Assembly: GCF_024159085.1 (NCBI RefSeq)
Contig: NZ_JAMZDE010000003.1
Span: 62,001-126,000, forward strand
Source of the DNA: Idiomarina rhizosphaerae
GTDB lineage: Bacteria > Pseudomonadota > Gammaproteobacteria > Enterobacterales > Alteromonadaceae
Length of the DNA stretch: 64,000 bases
Direction: 5' to 3'
In this document: piece by piece, positions 27,231 through 37,700 of the stretch
Position numbering within the stretch: the first letter of the stretch is position 1
How the letters are laid out: the number at the start of each line of letters is the position of its first letter
Program-made: the position numbers and the translations under genes
The notes under the pieces: generated by a model
The model's input: only the letters and a program-made list of their open reading frames with translations
Database searches by the model: none
What the model was told of the DNA's origin: nothing

Positions 27231-29818
27231 GCCGCGGTCAGGCGCCTGCGCAAGCCTAAAGCGGCTAAACCAAGCACCAACAACCAACCTCCATGGCCGC
27301 CGCTACTGCCTGAGTCAGCGGCCGCAACGGTAAAACGAGCTGTCGCCGATTCCGTATTCCCCTCGGTGTCACTTACACTTAACCGATACTGATAAGTTCC
27401 CGCCGCAAGTTGCCCCAATGAGGCACTGAATGCGCCATCGTTGAAGCTAAAGCCGGTTACTTCCTCTTCGCTACTCTCCATTACCCTGAATAACCGCAGG
27501 CTATCCGGGGCAAGGTTCAAATCAGCATCACTGACAATAGCTGCCAGACGAACAGTTTCCCCTACCGTGGTACCTGTTGCCGTAAAACCAACTATGGTCG
27601 GGGCTATAGCTCGAGGCTCAACCGTTAACGCAACTCTCAGGCTGTCACTGCCGTCGCTGAAGTCTACTCTCAGTACCGCGGTCTGCCCGGAATCAACAAT
27701 ACCGGCAACTCCTTCTATAACGAAGCGTCGCTCACCATCAACAGCACCGCTCACTTCGTTAAAGCTAAAGTCGCGGACAAGGTCATCGTTTAAGTTAACC
27801 ACTGAAACTGCCACGTCGTTACTGACATTAAACAGGCTCAGCTGAGTATCCAGCACTTCCAGTTCACCAACCGTATCACCCGAACTTAAAAAAGCCTGCG
27901 GACGCGAGCCAACCAAATCGGAAGGGTCATTCCACAAGCCGCTGGAAATATTGAAATCATTAAAGTCGGTATTCACCACTTTTAAGTGCCAGTGGAATGG
28001 ATTAAAAATATTGTCTTTATCCAAACTTGCTGCAATCTCTTCAATATCGGTCTTTAAGGTTACCGTTATCATACGAGTGCTGCCGCTGCCACTCACAATC
28101 CAGTCAAACCACTGTTTGGCAGCTGCTATACCCACTTCCTGACTCACCGAAGTGCCACTAGCCGTTGTCGGAACAGCCACCTGTAATGACTGGTTACTGG
28201 TATCGGTATCCGATAGCTCAATGGTAAAACTGGCCTGGTCCCCGGCTTCCACCAAGCCCATCACATTGCTATTCAGTAAGAGGTAATTTGCATTAGTATT
28301 CGAGAAGTTACCACTAAAGCTGCTATTGCTGACAAAACGCCAGCGAACAGCACCGTTGGTCAGTTCCTCTATCGCGATAATGCAGATATCGGTTGAGCCG
28401 TTAGGTATTCCGCCTAAAGCAACCGAGTTCACATTAAAGCTTTGTAAGTTCAAAAGAGCTTCACGACTGGCAGACTGATATTGCTCACAGCGGCCACCAG
28501 CCAACGCATAACGATCGGCATTGGCAACCGCCGGCCAGCTTAAAGTTAGCTCCGAATTTCCGGTGTGGCTGGCTGCCATGGCATTCACATTAGTACGTGA
28601 CGCGTTATTGGCCCACACCACCGTACTGCGCTGAGCCGCCGTACTGGCATCAGCCGCGTCAATTTGGGACTCCGCTTTACCCATTGGCAGTCCAGAGTCA
28701 CTATCTACTATATCGGGACTGGAGTAGACGGCTTCATCCCGACAGGCGGCACCGCTACCAAATTCGCTCCGACAGACACCGCCGTATGACATGGTCGTGT
28801 AAAAAAGTCCGCTATCTTCTATAAAGCCGTAAGGAATATGGTAATCCTCCTGATCACCACCGCCGCCGCTTGCATTGTTCGCCAATGTATAACGGTCATG
28901 ATTGAGCCCGAAATTATGCCCAACCTCGTGAGCAACCGTTCCCGACCCCGTGCAGGACAAGCTGGTATAACCTGCACCTGCGGCGCCGCTAACCCTGTTT
29001 ACTAAGTTATCGCTAACGTTAAAGTCAGTGGCAACAAAAGCCAAGCCGCAAACACTGGGGTTTTCCGCGCCAATAAAGTGAACCACATCGGCCTGATAGC
29101 GATCCACCAATCGACGAACCCGCTGATCATCCACCAGTTCATCTATGATCGCATTAGGGTCTTCTGTCGGAAAGTTAGTGGTAGATTCCGGATTGAAAAA
29201 ACTCACACCGGCAACAGACATTTCAACGGGCAGTTGGGAACGCTCAAAAATGGCGTTGCTTGTAATTACCGCCGCATCAATGCTTAAAGCTAAGTCGTAA
29301 CCTTCGTCTTCGGCATAGCCGAGTAAACGTTCGTCGTACAGAAATAACACATCAATGCTGTTGTCGAACTGAGTCACCAGAGAGGTTATTTGAGCATTGT
29401 TGGCTTTCGTCAGTGCCGCTTTACGCGGAGCTGGAGCTAACTGAAACTGCTTTTCCAGCTTAAGTGGTTCTGTGCGGCTCTTAGGTTTTAACGGTTCCGA
29501 TGGTGTCCGGTTTCTCTGATTAATATAGGTTTTACCGTCTACGCGGCGAATTTCCACTTCACCAACATCGGGGTGCGTAATTGATATAAGCTGGTTATTA
29601 CCACGCTTATGCAAAAAGCCTAAATGCTGAGTGTCGCCATAGCGGTCTTCAAAAGTGAGTCGATAACTGTTTTCCGACGACAAAGACTCAGCCAGAGTCG
29701 CTTCAATAATCTGATTGTTTACGGACAATTGAATTTTGTCGCCAAGGCTTTGTGCTAAGGCAAATACCGGAGCTAAAGCTATTAGCACTGCGGCGACTGT
29801 CTTTTTCATTTTAAACAC
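27227..29818 (-). CDS. Secreted M12-type (reprolysin-like) zinc metalloprotease with GlyGly-CTERM tail
   Basis: This 863-residue secreted protease has a signal peptide (VLIALAPVFALAQS) and a propeptide-like N-terminal region. The metzincin zinc motif HEVGHNFGLNHDR begins near residue 297 and is followed by the Met-turn candidate TTMSYGG. Ig-like or fibronectin-like domains fill the second half. The C-terminus SSGGHGGWLLVLGLAALGLR has a glycine-rich motif, one hydrophobic helix and an arginine cluster, the GlyGly-CTERM signal processed by rhombosortase in bacteria with type II secretion. It is probably exported to the surface or released to digest peptides. Two identical repeat elements follow its upstream side. 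Confidence 0.88.
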   Translation of the reverse strand: MFKMKKTVAAVLIALAPVFALAQSLGDKIQLSVNNQIIEATLAESLSSENSYRLTFEDRYGDTQHLGFLHKRGNNQLISITHPDVGEVEIRRVDGKTYINQRNRTPSEPLKPKSRTEPLKLEKQFQLAPAPRKAALTKANNAQITSLVTQFDNSIDVLFLYDERLLGYAEDEGYDLALSIDAAVITSNAIFERSQLPVEMSVAGVSFFNPESTTNFPTEDPNAIIDELVDDQRVRRLVDRYQADVVHFIGAENPSVCGLAFVATDFNVSDNLVNRVSGAAGAGYTSLSCTGSGTVAHEVGHNFGLNHDRYTLANNASGGGGDQEDYHIPYGFIEDSGLFYTTMSYGGVCRSEFGSGAACRDEAVYSSPDIVDSDSGLPMGKAESQIDAADASTAAQRSTVVWANNASRTNVNAMAASHTGNSELTLSWPAVANADRYALAGGRCEQYQSASREALLNLQSFNVNSVALGGIPNGSTDICIIAIEELTNGAVRWRFVSNSSFSGNFSNTNANYLLLNSNVMGLVEAGDQASFTIELSDTDTSNQSLQVAVPTTASGTSVSQEVGIAAAKQWFDWIVSGSGSTRMITVTLKTDIEEIAASLDKDNIFNPFHWHLKVVNTDFNDFNISSGLWNDPSDLVGSRPQAFLSSGDTVGELEVLDTQLSLFNVSNDVAVSVVNLNDDLVRDFSFNEVSGAVDGERRFVIEGVAGIVDSGQTAVLRVDFSDGSDSLRVALTVEPRAIAPTIVGFTATGTTVGETVRLAAIVSDADLNLAPDSLRLFRVMESSEEEVTGFSFNDGAFSASLGQLAAGTYQYRLSVSDTEGNTESATARFTVAAADSGSSGGHGGWLLVLGLAALGLRRRLTAA

Positions 29819-29835
29819 CTAATTTTATGATCCAC

Positions 29836-29891
29836 GTAGCCTGACGTTTACGTCAGGAACGATACCTCACCTGACATAAATGTCAGGCTAC
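29836..29891. repeat. Full 56-bp GTAGCC element, first of an identical tandem pair
   Basis: A GTTTAC-type left half and ATAAAT-type right half, identical over 56 bp to the copy at 29917-29972. The two are separated by 25 bp. It lies between the metalloprotease start and the mltF stop. Confidence 0.93.
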
Positions 29892-29916
29892 ATTCACGGA
29901 ACCCTTACCAGACATC

Positions 29917-29972
29917 GTAGCCTGACGTTTACGTCAGGAACGATACCTCACCTGACATAAATGTCAGGCTAC
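29917..29972. repeat. Full 56-bp GTAGCC element, second of an identical tandem pair
   Basis: Identical to 29836-29891 and in the same orientation. It ends 12 bp after the mltF stop (in the minus direction). Confidence 0.93.
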
Positions 29973-29984
29973 GTCGCGGGACGG

Positions 29985-31352
29985 CTACAGCCGCCCTTGC
30001 TCATCTAAATATTTCAATGTGTCGTAAAAGCGGCGGATGTTGCCGACATAGGTCACTGGCTCATCGCCTCGAGCAAAACCATAGCGGGTATGTCGATAAA
30101 ACTGCTTTTGTCTCAACAGCGGCAAGCGTTTCTTCACATCCACCCAACGGTCCGGGTTACCACCCTGACGCTCCGTTATTATTCGCGCGTCCTCTAAATG
30201 ACCGAATCCTATATTATATGCAGCTAACGCAAACCAGGTTCTGTCGGGTTGCGGAATTCTTGCCGGCACCCTATTCAGCATGCGCTCCAGATAGCGAGCT
30301 CCACCACGAATACTCTGCTCCGCATTCAAGCGGCTTTTAACACCCATTGCTTTCGCTGTAGGCAAAGTTAGCATCATCATGCCGCGCACACCCGTAGGAG
30401 ACACCGCTCGCGGATTCCACAACGACTCCTGATAGGAAATAGCAGCCAGTAACCGCCAGTCAAGCGAGCCCGAGTGTTTTTTAAAGGTCTCGATATAACC
30501 GGGTAAAACTTGCTCCACAGCTTCAATAAATAAGCTGGTAGTGACATAGTTAAACTGTTTTACATGACCAAAGTGCTGCTCTTTAATATGAGCTAAGCGC
30601 CCACTGGAACGAATCTCACCAAAATACTCAATAACAGCGGCAAACAAAGAGTCATCCGTACCCTGCGGTAAAGCCCAGGCAATGTCTTGATCATGCTTTA
30701 CCGTAAAAGCCACACTTAAATCAGGATGAAAGCGACGCTGAATATCCAGCGCAGTACTGTCGGTAATGGTGTAATCGACCTCGCCGCTAATCACCATCTG
30801 TAGCAATTCAACCGCATCATGGTCCCGGGTCGCGCGCCACTTTAAAGTAGGAATACTATCGCCCAGGCTTTTCAAAAACTCATGGTGAGAACTGCCTTGC
30901 ACCACCACAATTTCACCATCGGTAATTTGCTGCAAGTCTCGCGGGCGTTGACGTGAACCCTGTTTAAAAACAACCTTCTGGCTAATAATGTCGTAAGGCG
31001 GACTGAAACGGAACAACTGAGCACGCGTCGAGGTCCGGTCAAGTCCGGCCGCGACAATGTCAACTTCACCGCGACGCAACATGGTAAACAAATCGTTCAC
31101 GTCAAAGCGCGGAACCATTTCCAGTTCAACTCCCAGACGAGCGGCAAAACGTTTCGCCAGATCGTATTCGAAGCCTTGCTCACGGTCATGATCAAAATAA
31201 TAGCTGGTTGGGTTTATCAGTGTTCCCACCCGCAATACCTGACGTTCCTGAACTACGGACATGGCATCGGGGCGGGTTTGAGGACTGCAGGCCGTTAGTA
31301 CACTAGCGGCCAGCAGTAAAATAGCAAACAGCGATACTGCAGACTTCGGCAT
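29985..31352 (-). CDS. mltF: Membrane-bound lytic murein transglycosylase F
   Basis: MltF cleaves peptidoglycan glycan strands with formation of anhydro-muropeptides. The 455-residue product has a lipoprotein signal (LLLAASVLTAC). An extracellular solute-binding type 3 domain spans about residues 40-270 and a soluble-lytic-transglycosylase domain follows. The catalytic glutamate is in AAISYQESLWNPRAVS (near residue 309), followed by [19 protein letters not shown] and the AAYNIGFGHLEDAR block. The architecture matches E. coli MltF, and the purL-mltF-tadA neighbourhood is also conserved. It follows the M20 hydrolase gene by 1 bp and is likely in the same operon. Confidence 0.95.
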   Translation of the reverse strand: MPKSAVSLFAILLLAASVLTACSPQTRPDAMSVVQERQVLRVGTLINPTSYYFDHDREQGFEYDLAKRFAARLGVELEMVPRFDVNDLFTMLRRGEVDIVAAGLDRTSTRAQLFRFSPPYDIISQKVVFKQGSRQRPRDLQQITDGEIVVVQGSSHHEFLKSLGDSIPTLKWRATRDHDAVELLQMVISGEVDYTITDSTALDIQRRFHPDLSVAFTVKHDQDIAWALPQGTDDSLFAAVIEYFGEIRSSGRLAHIKEQHFGHVKQFNYVTTSLFIEAVEQVLPGYIETFKKHSGSLDWRLLAAISYQESLWNPRAVSPTGVRGMMMLTLPTAKAMGVKSRLNAEQSIRGGARYLERMLNRVPARIPQPDRTWFALAAYNIGFGHLEDARIITERQGGNPDRWVDVKKRLPLLRQKQFYRHTRYGFARGDEPVTYVGNIRRFYDTLKYLDEQGRL

Positions 31353-31353
31353 A

Positions 31354-32637
31354 TTAGAGAGATTCCAGAGCCCAATTCACATAAAGTTCCGTACCGGTTT
31401 TCAGTGCGTCTTCATCAGCATAAAAATACGGCGAATGGTTGCTTGGTTCATTTGCCATATCACGCTCTGGTGGAGTGACTCCCAAAAATACAAACATACC
31501 CGGCACTTCCAGCGCGTAATACGAGAAGTCTTCAGCACCAGTTACTAATGGTACTTCCTGCACTTTATCAGCTCCCGCTACCGCTTTAGTTATCGGTAAC
31601 ATCTGCTCAACCAGGTCCGCATCATTACTCGTTACCGGATAGCCTAAATCGACATGAACGTGAGCTTCGGCTCCGTTTGCTTCAGCCGTTTTTTTTGCCG
31701 TTAGCTTTAATTTCTCGTGAATATCCGAGCGAATGTCCATGTCAAAGTTGCGGATAGTACCAATTAAGGTCACTTCGTCCGGAATAATGTTATTACGCAC
31801 ACCACCTTCCACAATGCCGAAAGATAAAACTGCCGGAGCTTTGGTGATATTCGTCTGACGACTGATAATAGTCTGTGCGTTATTAATAATTTGTGCCGAA
31901 GTCACAATAGGATCAACGCCAGCCCATGGGGTAGAACCGTGCGCTTGTTTACCCTTCACCTTAATTTCAAACCGATCGGAAGACGCCATCAACGGACCTT
32001 TACGATAGCCAACATGACCTGTAGGAAAACCTGCCCAGACATGAATGCCAAAGACTTTTTCTGGTTTGTTATCAGCAAAAAGCCCCTCTTCCAGCATCAA
32101 TGCTGCGCCGCCCTCTTCGCCTTCAGGCGCGCCTTCTTCAGCTGGCTGGAAAATAAACATCACGTTACCGGCCAGCTCGTCTTTCATTTCGGCTAACTTT
32201 TCTGCTGCCCCCATTAACATAGCAACATGAGTATCATGCCCGCAGGCGTGCATCACACCCACTTCATTGCCGCGATACTCTGATTTCACCGTTGACTTAA
32301 AAGGGACATCGGTCTGCTCTATAACAGGTAAAGCGTCCATATCCGCGCGCAACGCTATAGTTGGGCCTGGCTTACCGCCTTTTAGCATGCCAACGACACC
32401 CGTGTGCGCAACACCCGTTTCAACTTCCATGCCCAGAGAGCGCAAATGCTCAGCCACCATTTTGGCGGTTTCAAACTCGCGGTTACTCAGTTCCGGATTG
32501 GCGTGAATATGGCGACGCCATTCAATGACCTGAGCTTCTAAGTCACTGCTGACTTTTACCGGCGATTGCTGAGCAGCAGCCTGAGCGCTATAGCCAAAGC
32601 TACTGGCCAGCATTAAGCTAATAATGAGCTTTTTCAT
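31354..32637 (-). CDS. Secreted M20-family metal-dependent amidohydrolase/carboxypeptidase
   Basis: This 427-residue enzyme has a signal peptide (MKKLIISLMLASSFGYSAQA). It belongs to the M20 amidohydrolases, which act on N-acyl or peptide bonds, hippurate-like and indole-acetyl-amino-acid-like substrates. Metal-site motifs are ADMDALPV, HACGHDTHVAML, FQPAEEGAPEGEEGG and the late VTGAEDFSYYA. AGGAGAG lies just before the ATG at 32637, so the upstream in-frame ATG at 32652 is not needed. It fits the proteolytic lifestyle suggested by other genes in the window. It is interposed between mltF and tadA, which are neighbours in E. coli. Confidence 0.9.
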   Translation of the reverse strand: MKKLIISLMLASSFGYSAQAAAQQSPVKVSSDLEAQVIEWRRHIHANPELSNREFETAKMVAEHLRSLGMEVETGVAHTGVVGMLKGGKPGPTIALRADMDALPVIEQTDVPFKSTVKSEYRGNEVGVMHACGHDTHVAMLMGAAEKLAEMKDELAGNVMFIFQPAEEGAPEGEEGGAALMLEEGLFADNKPEKVFGIHVWAGFPTGHVGYRKGPLMASSDRFEIKVKGKQAHGSTPWAGVDPIVTSAQIINNAQTIISRQTNITKAPAVLSFGIVEGGVRNNIIPDEVTLIGTIRNFDMDIRSDIHEKLKLTAKKTAEANGAEAHVHVDLGYPVTSNDADLVEQMLPITKAVAGADKVQEVPLVTGAEDFSYYALEVPGMFVFLGVTPPERDMANEPSNHSPYFYADEDALKTGTELYVNWALESL

Positions 32638-32706
32638 TGTTCTCTCCTGCATAAGTGCGGATTGTTATTCTGGTACTGGGTAATATCCTGCGCTAAAATC
32701 GCCCTC

Positions 32707-33174
32707 ATGACAACCGATGAAATCTACATGCAGCGAGCCTTAGAACTTGCTGAACAGGCGCAAAACGCAGACGAAGTGCCCGTTGGCGCGGTATTGGTCA
32801 TGGACGATAAAATTGTTGGCGAAGGTTACAATCAGGTTATTTCTTTGTCCGACCCGTCCGCTCATGCCGAAGCACAAGCCATTCGGTCTGCAGGTCAGGC
32901 TATCGATAATTATCGGTTGGTCAACGCCACCCTGTACGTCACCCTCGAGCCCTGCGCCATGTGTGCGGGTTTAATTACCCATGCCCGAGTCAAACGCCTG
33001 GTGTTCGGTGCAACCGACCCGCGTACCGGAGCCACAGGCACTGCCATTGAGGTTATTAACCACGCCTCTATGAACCACAAAGTGGAAGTGCACAGCGGCG
33101 TACTGGCAGAAGAATGCGGCGATATTTTGCGGCGTTTTTTTCGAGCCCGCCGCAAATCAGCCAGCGTTAAATAA
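32707..33174 (+). CDS. tadA: tRNA-specific adenosine deaminase
   Basis: TadA deaminates A34 to inosine in the anticodon of tRNA-Arg(ACG). The 155-residue product begins MTTDEIYMQRALELAEQAQN and has the zinc motifs HAEAQAI and PCAMCAGLITHAR. The C-terminal RRFFRARR is typical of the family. The ATG at 32707 is chosen; the frame upstream to 32662 has no family match. It overlaps the convergent antiporter gene by 8 bp and diverges from the M20 hydrolase. Confidence 0.96.
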   Translation: MTTDEIYMQRALELAEQAQNADEVPVGAVLVMDDKIVGEGYNQVISLSDPSAHAEAQAIRSAGQAIDNYRLVNATLYVTLEPCAMCAGLITHARVKRLVFGATDPRTGATGTAIEVINHASMNHKVEVHSGVLAEECGDILRRFFRARRKSASVK

Positions 33175-34555
33175 GCATCCCCGTTATAGCGTAAGCCACC
33201 GTCGCTGCAAGCCCGGCTACTAACGCATAGGGCAACTGAGTTCGCACATGGTCAATGTGCTCCACCCCCGACGCCATCGAGGCAATAATAGTGGTATCGG
33301 AAATGGGCGATGCATGGTCTCCAAATATACCACCGGAAATAGCTGCAGCAATAAATGGAGCTGGCGGCAAACCTAAAGTCATTGCCAGCGGTATCGCCAG
33401 TGGCAGCATAATAGCAAAGGTTCCCCAACTGGAGCCAATAGAAAAGCCCGTAATAGCCGACAACACAAATATCAGCGGTAGCAGCATCCACAGCGCCACC
33501 GAACCATCCAGAGCCGCCGCCAGGAATTCGCCAGTACCTAGGTCACGAGTTAGCCCACCCAGCGCAATAGACAGCCACAAAATGACCGCCAGTGGCAGAA
33601 TGTTCCAGGCGCCTTTTAGCAGGTACTTGCCAACATCGACTAGACCAACCGGCTGTGTCATCAGAGTACCTGCTACGGCAATGCCCAATGCCACATAAAT
33701 GGCAATAAACACACTTAAAGTGCCGTTACCGTCAACCAGCACACCATTGCCGGTTACCAGCAACATAACAGGAACCATCACCACCAGTGCAATCAGGCTG
33801 GTCATGACCACCGCCATACCCTTGCCAAAACTGGTCTCTTCATCCGGGCCATCGCCCCAGGTGTTTTGCGATACCTGATCCGGTACCGCGTTCTTCTCAA
33901 ACGCTTTCATTGGCCCAATGTTCCAGTCGAACAGCGCTACAAACAACGCCAGCAATACCGCAAAAATGGCATAAAAGTTAAAGGCAATAGACTGAATAAA
34001 CACAAGCAATGGCTGCTCAACACCCTGATTACTAATGAGCGTTAAATTAAACGCTCCCCAGGCATTCAACGGAATTAAAATACAAATGGCAGCACAGGTA
34101 GAATCAACAATATAAGCGAGTTTCTCGCGGGCAATGCCCAGACGGTCGTATATAGGTCGTGAGGTAGTGCCGGAAATCATAATAGTCACGTTCGATTCGA
34201 TAAAAACCACAACGCCCAGTATCCAGGTCATCAAACGCGCGCGCCGTTTACTCTCTATCCACTGCTTTTTTTCCAGCTTCAGCACAAACTGTTTAAACGT
34301 ACCGCCGTTTTCCAGCACGCCAAACAACGCCCCAATACCCAGAGTAAAAAACCAGACCAGCATATTGCTCGGGTCAATAAGGGTGTCCCAGGTGCTCTCT
34401 AAAGTGCCGTAGGCAATGTTTGCAGGAGCCGGCCAGAACAGCAGAATATTGGCCAGAATAATGCCGCCAATAAGCGCCAGCAGAACTTTTCGGGTAACTA
34501 TGGCAAATACAATTGCCAATAAGGAAGGTAAAAGACTGGTCCAGCTCAGTTCCAT
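33167..34555 (-). CDS. NhaC-type Na+/H+ antiporter family membrane protein
   Basis: This 462-residue inner-membrane protein has about 11 to 12 hydrophobic segments. It shows the NhaC-superfamily pattern including FFTLGIGALFGVLENGGTF, GISIGSSWGTFAIMLPLAIP-like sequence (here GFSIGSSWGTFAIMLPLAI) and AISGGIFGDHASPISDTTII. Members exchange sodium for protons or carry dicarboxylate or amino-acid-like substrates, and the exact substrate is uncertain. The start at MELSWTSLLP (34555) is preferred because the longer frame to 34636 runs through the upstream terminator. Sodium/proton exchange suits a marine host. Confidence 0.85.
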   Translation of the reverse strand: MELSWTSLLPSLLAIVFAIVTRKVLLALIGGIILANILLFWPAPANIAYGTLESTWDTLIDPSNMLVWFFTLGIGALFGVLENGGTFKQFVLKLEKKQWIESKRRARLMTWILGVVVFIESNVTIMISGTTSRPIYDRLGIAREKLAYIVDSTCAAICILIPLNAWGAFNLTLISNQGVEQPLLVFIQSIAFNFYAIFAVLLALFVALFDWNIGPMKAFEKNAVPDQVSQNTWGDGPDEETSFGKGMAVVMTSLIALVVMVPVMLLVTGNGVLVDGNGTLSVFIAIYVALGIAVAGTLMTQPVGLVDVGKYLLKGAWNILPLAVILWLSIALGGLTRDLGTGEFLAAALDGSVALWMLLPLIFVLSAITGFSIGSSWGTFAIMLPLAIPLAMTLGLPPAPFIAAAISGGIFGDHASPISDTTIIASMASGVEHIDHVRTQLPYALVAGLAATVAYAITGMLI

Positions 34556-34596
34556 TTGGGTGCATTTATAAGTGTCTGATACTGGGAGGTTAAAAC

Positions 34597-34633
34597 AATA
34601 AACCGCCGCGGGCAATACCAGCGGCGGTTTATT
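34597..34633 (-). terminator. Intrinsic terminator downstream of the TonB receptor gene
   Basis: Perfect 13-bp arms AATAAACCGCCGC and GCGGCGGTTTATT, followed on the minus strand by TGTTTTAA. It lies about 85 bp past the receptor stop, with a 56-bp element between stop and terminator, so that element is transcribed. Confidence 0.85.
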
Positions 34634-34655
34634 CATAACGCTGACGCGTCATCCC

Positions 34656-34711
34656 GTAGCCTGACATTTATGTCAGGTGGGATATCAATCCTGACGTAAA
34701 CGTCAGGCTAC
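34656..34711. repeat. Full 56-bp GTAGCC element
   Basis: An ATTTAT-type left half and GTAAAC-type right half. It starts 6 bp after the TonB receptor stop and lies before that gene's terminator, inside the 3' untranslated region. Confidence 0.93.
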
Positions 34712-34716
34712 ATCCG

Positions 34717-37700
34717 TTAGAACTTGTATTCGATACCGATACGAGCCTGCCAAAGTGACGCATTAGTAATACGGCTCTGTGGATTTGGCTGCGAGAAGCT
34801 ATCAAAAACATAGCGGCCTTGAGAATCACGGTAAGCATCTACTACTGTCGCTGTACCATAAATTGATTCGTTCAACACACCCCAATCATCATTTAACAGG
34901 TTAGTTAAGTTATCAATGGTAAAGAACAAGCTAGCTTTATGTCCATCCATTAAACCAGGTAACTCTTGCTCTACACGCAAATCAACTTTAGTCCACCAGT
35001 CGCTGTTAAATGCGTTACGCCCTGCGGAACCACCTGCGTATTTGCCAGCGCCAGATCCTTCAAGCCATGAGAAAAACGCATCCTGGTCAAAGTTTGGACC
35101 AAACACGACATTTGGATCATTACGACCATCTGGAACGTAAAGTAACTGACGACCATCTTCAGCTACATCAACGCCCTGAACTTTCGGGTAAGTGATCGTA
35201 TCATCACCATCTTTGTAAGTCGCATTACCCATAACATAGCTGTATGGGCGGCCTTTGTTAGCTGACGCGAACAAGCCAATTGTAGTTGCATACCCATCAA
35301 AGAACTCATTGCTGTACGTAGCTCTGAAAGTAAAGCGATGTGGGATCTCATAGTTCGATGTTGCCGGTGACGGGTTATTAAAGTTATCTGTCGCGAAATA
35401 CTGGAAATTCGACTGCGCAACGGAGCTTGTCATCGGGTTTCCATCTTCAGAATCAACGTAAGCGTACGCCAATGCTAAATCAAGGCCAAAATCATAAGAC
35501 TTACTGATTGAAGTAGAGATTGAAGCTACCTTTGAGTCCTGATTTAAATTAGACAACATTAAATCCGTATCACGACCTTCGTTAATAACATCGTAAATAG
35601 GACGGCCATCAGCCATTTCGCCAACAGGCTCAACCGCAATATTCTTAATGTAAGCTTCATCTTTACGGACGCTGTACATCAAATCCGTCATCCAAATGTA
35701 GTCGCCTGGGAGTGTATAAGTTGCTCCTAATGCATACTTCCATTCACTTGGAATATCAAAATTTGGATCCAGTACGTTTAATGTGGTTGCTCTACCAGCG
35801 ACGACATCATCATACAAAGCTTGAGGTACATCATAACCAGGACGACCTTCACCAATCAAACCGCCGCTTTCAGCAAGTTCAAAGAGATTGAAGTTCCCCA
35901 TTCTCGTTTGCGTTTGGCTAATACCGTCCTGCTGGTAGTTATTCGCTAGCCAGACATTAGGATTACCACCTGAATATAAACCAATGCCACCACGAAGCTC
36001 TAAATCAGGCGAGACATTCCAGTTAACACCTAAACGAGGCTGCAGTAAACCTTTACCATCAAGGTTCGAACTATTAGTAAAGCCATATATATCTTCAAAT
36101 TCTTGGTTAGCTTGTGGGTAATCGCTACTTTCATACCAGTCGTAACGCAAACCAAAAGTGACCGTCATATCTAAAGGTGAATAGTAATATTCGTCCTGTA
36201 AATACGCGGTATTTGTCGCGTAGCTAAACTCACCAGCGGCATTACGCGGGTTCTGCTCAGTGCCAGTTGCGTTGCCGTAATAATATGTTTCAACATTTCC
36301 ATCAATGAAATCTTGCAGCGAAGCAAAATCAATTTCACCACCACGAGAATGCTGTACGAACATGTTAAACACGTCGTACTCTTCACGCTCTATGCCACCA
36401 CTAATTACATGGTCGCCTAAGAAATAAGTCCCAGCTAACTTATAAAACATGGTTTCATAATCTAAATCGTTAGCCTGACGTGAATCATCTGCACCAAAGT
36501 AGACAGTTGCATCGCTTGGTGTACCGTCACCGTCATGGTCATTTTTTGTATCGATCTGGAAGTCAGCAATATTTTGAGGACCAACAGTAATCTGAGAGTT
36601 GTCTAACTTTGAGTACCCAACACGAACTTCTGTTGAGAAACGGTCTGTCCAGTCTGAGTAAACTTGACCAATGTATGACGTAAATTCGTTACCGATCGTA
36701 TAGTAATGATTAGAAAACTCGTACTCGTAACCACTCTGATCTGATGTATTTAACTGTGAATCTTCAGTTTTGTTGTAGGTTAATGAAGCACGATGTGCGT
36801 CACTGATGTTCCAGTCTAATTTAAGCAATAACTTTTCATCTTCAACAGGTGATGAAGTTACTGGACTACCAACATCATAACCATAAACGTCTTGAGCGAT
36901 TTGGCGAATTTGATCTAGCTGAGCCTGGTTAACACCATTAACTCGAGTTCCAGCATTTGAGTCTGCTGCACCATAACTAAACGCAGATTCACCTTCCAGC
37001 TTCTCATAAGCAGCAAAAAAGAATAACTTGTCTTCAATGATGGCACCGCCAACGTTGAAACCAAAACGGTCTTCTGAGAAATCACCAATCGTTATATCTT
37101 CACCTTCAAGCTTGTCGCCTTGTAGCGAATCGCTTGCGTAGTCATAGAAGAAGCCGCCAAATAATTCATTTTGGCCTGACTTAGTTACGGCATTAATGTT
37201 ACATGCTGTAAAACCACCGTATTGGACATCGAACGGTGCAAATTCTACTGCAACCTGTTCAATGGCATCGTAAGAAAATGGCATGCTACGCGTTGGGTAA
37301 CCACCTGAATTCAGGCCAAAGTTATCGTTCATACGTGCGCCGTCAACTGTTAGGCTGTTAAACCGGGGATGCGCTCCCATACACTGAATGCTATCACCAG
37401 CGCTAACATAAACACGAGGGTCAACCCGAACAATGTCTTTCAAGTCACGGTTAATTGCAGGGCTATTCTGTAAGTCAGACAGATTGAAATTTGCTGCAGG
37501 ACTATTACTGCCATAAAGGCTATTTGTGCTCGGTGCGCCAGTAACCTGAATTTTTTCCATTTCAGATTTCAGAACAATTCGAACTGATTCTGAATCGCCC
37601 AGTGTCAGGTAAATGTCTTCAATTACTTCAGTGCGGCCTTCCGGACCTTCAGCAACGATAGTGTAAGGACCACCGACACTCAATCCGCGCGCTGCAAATG

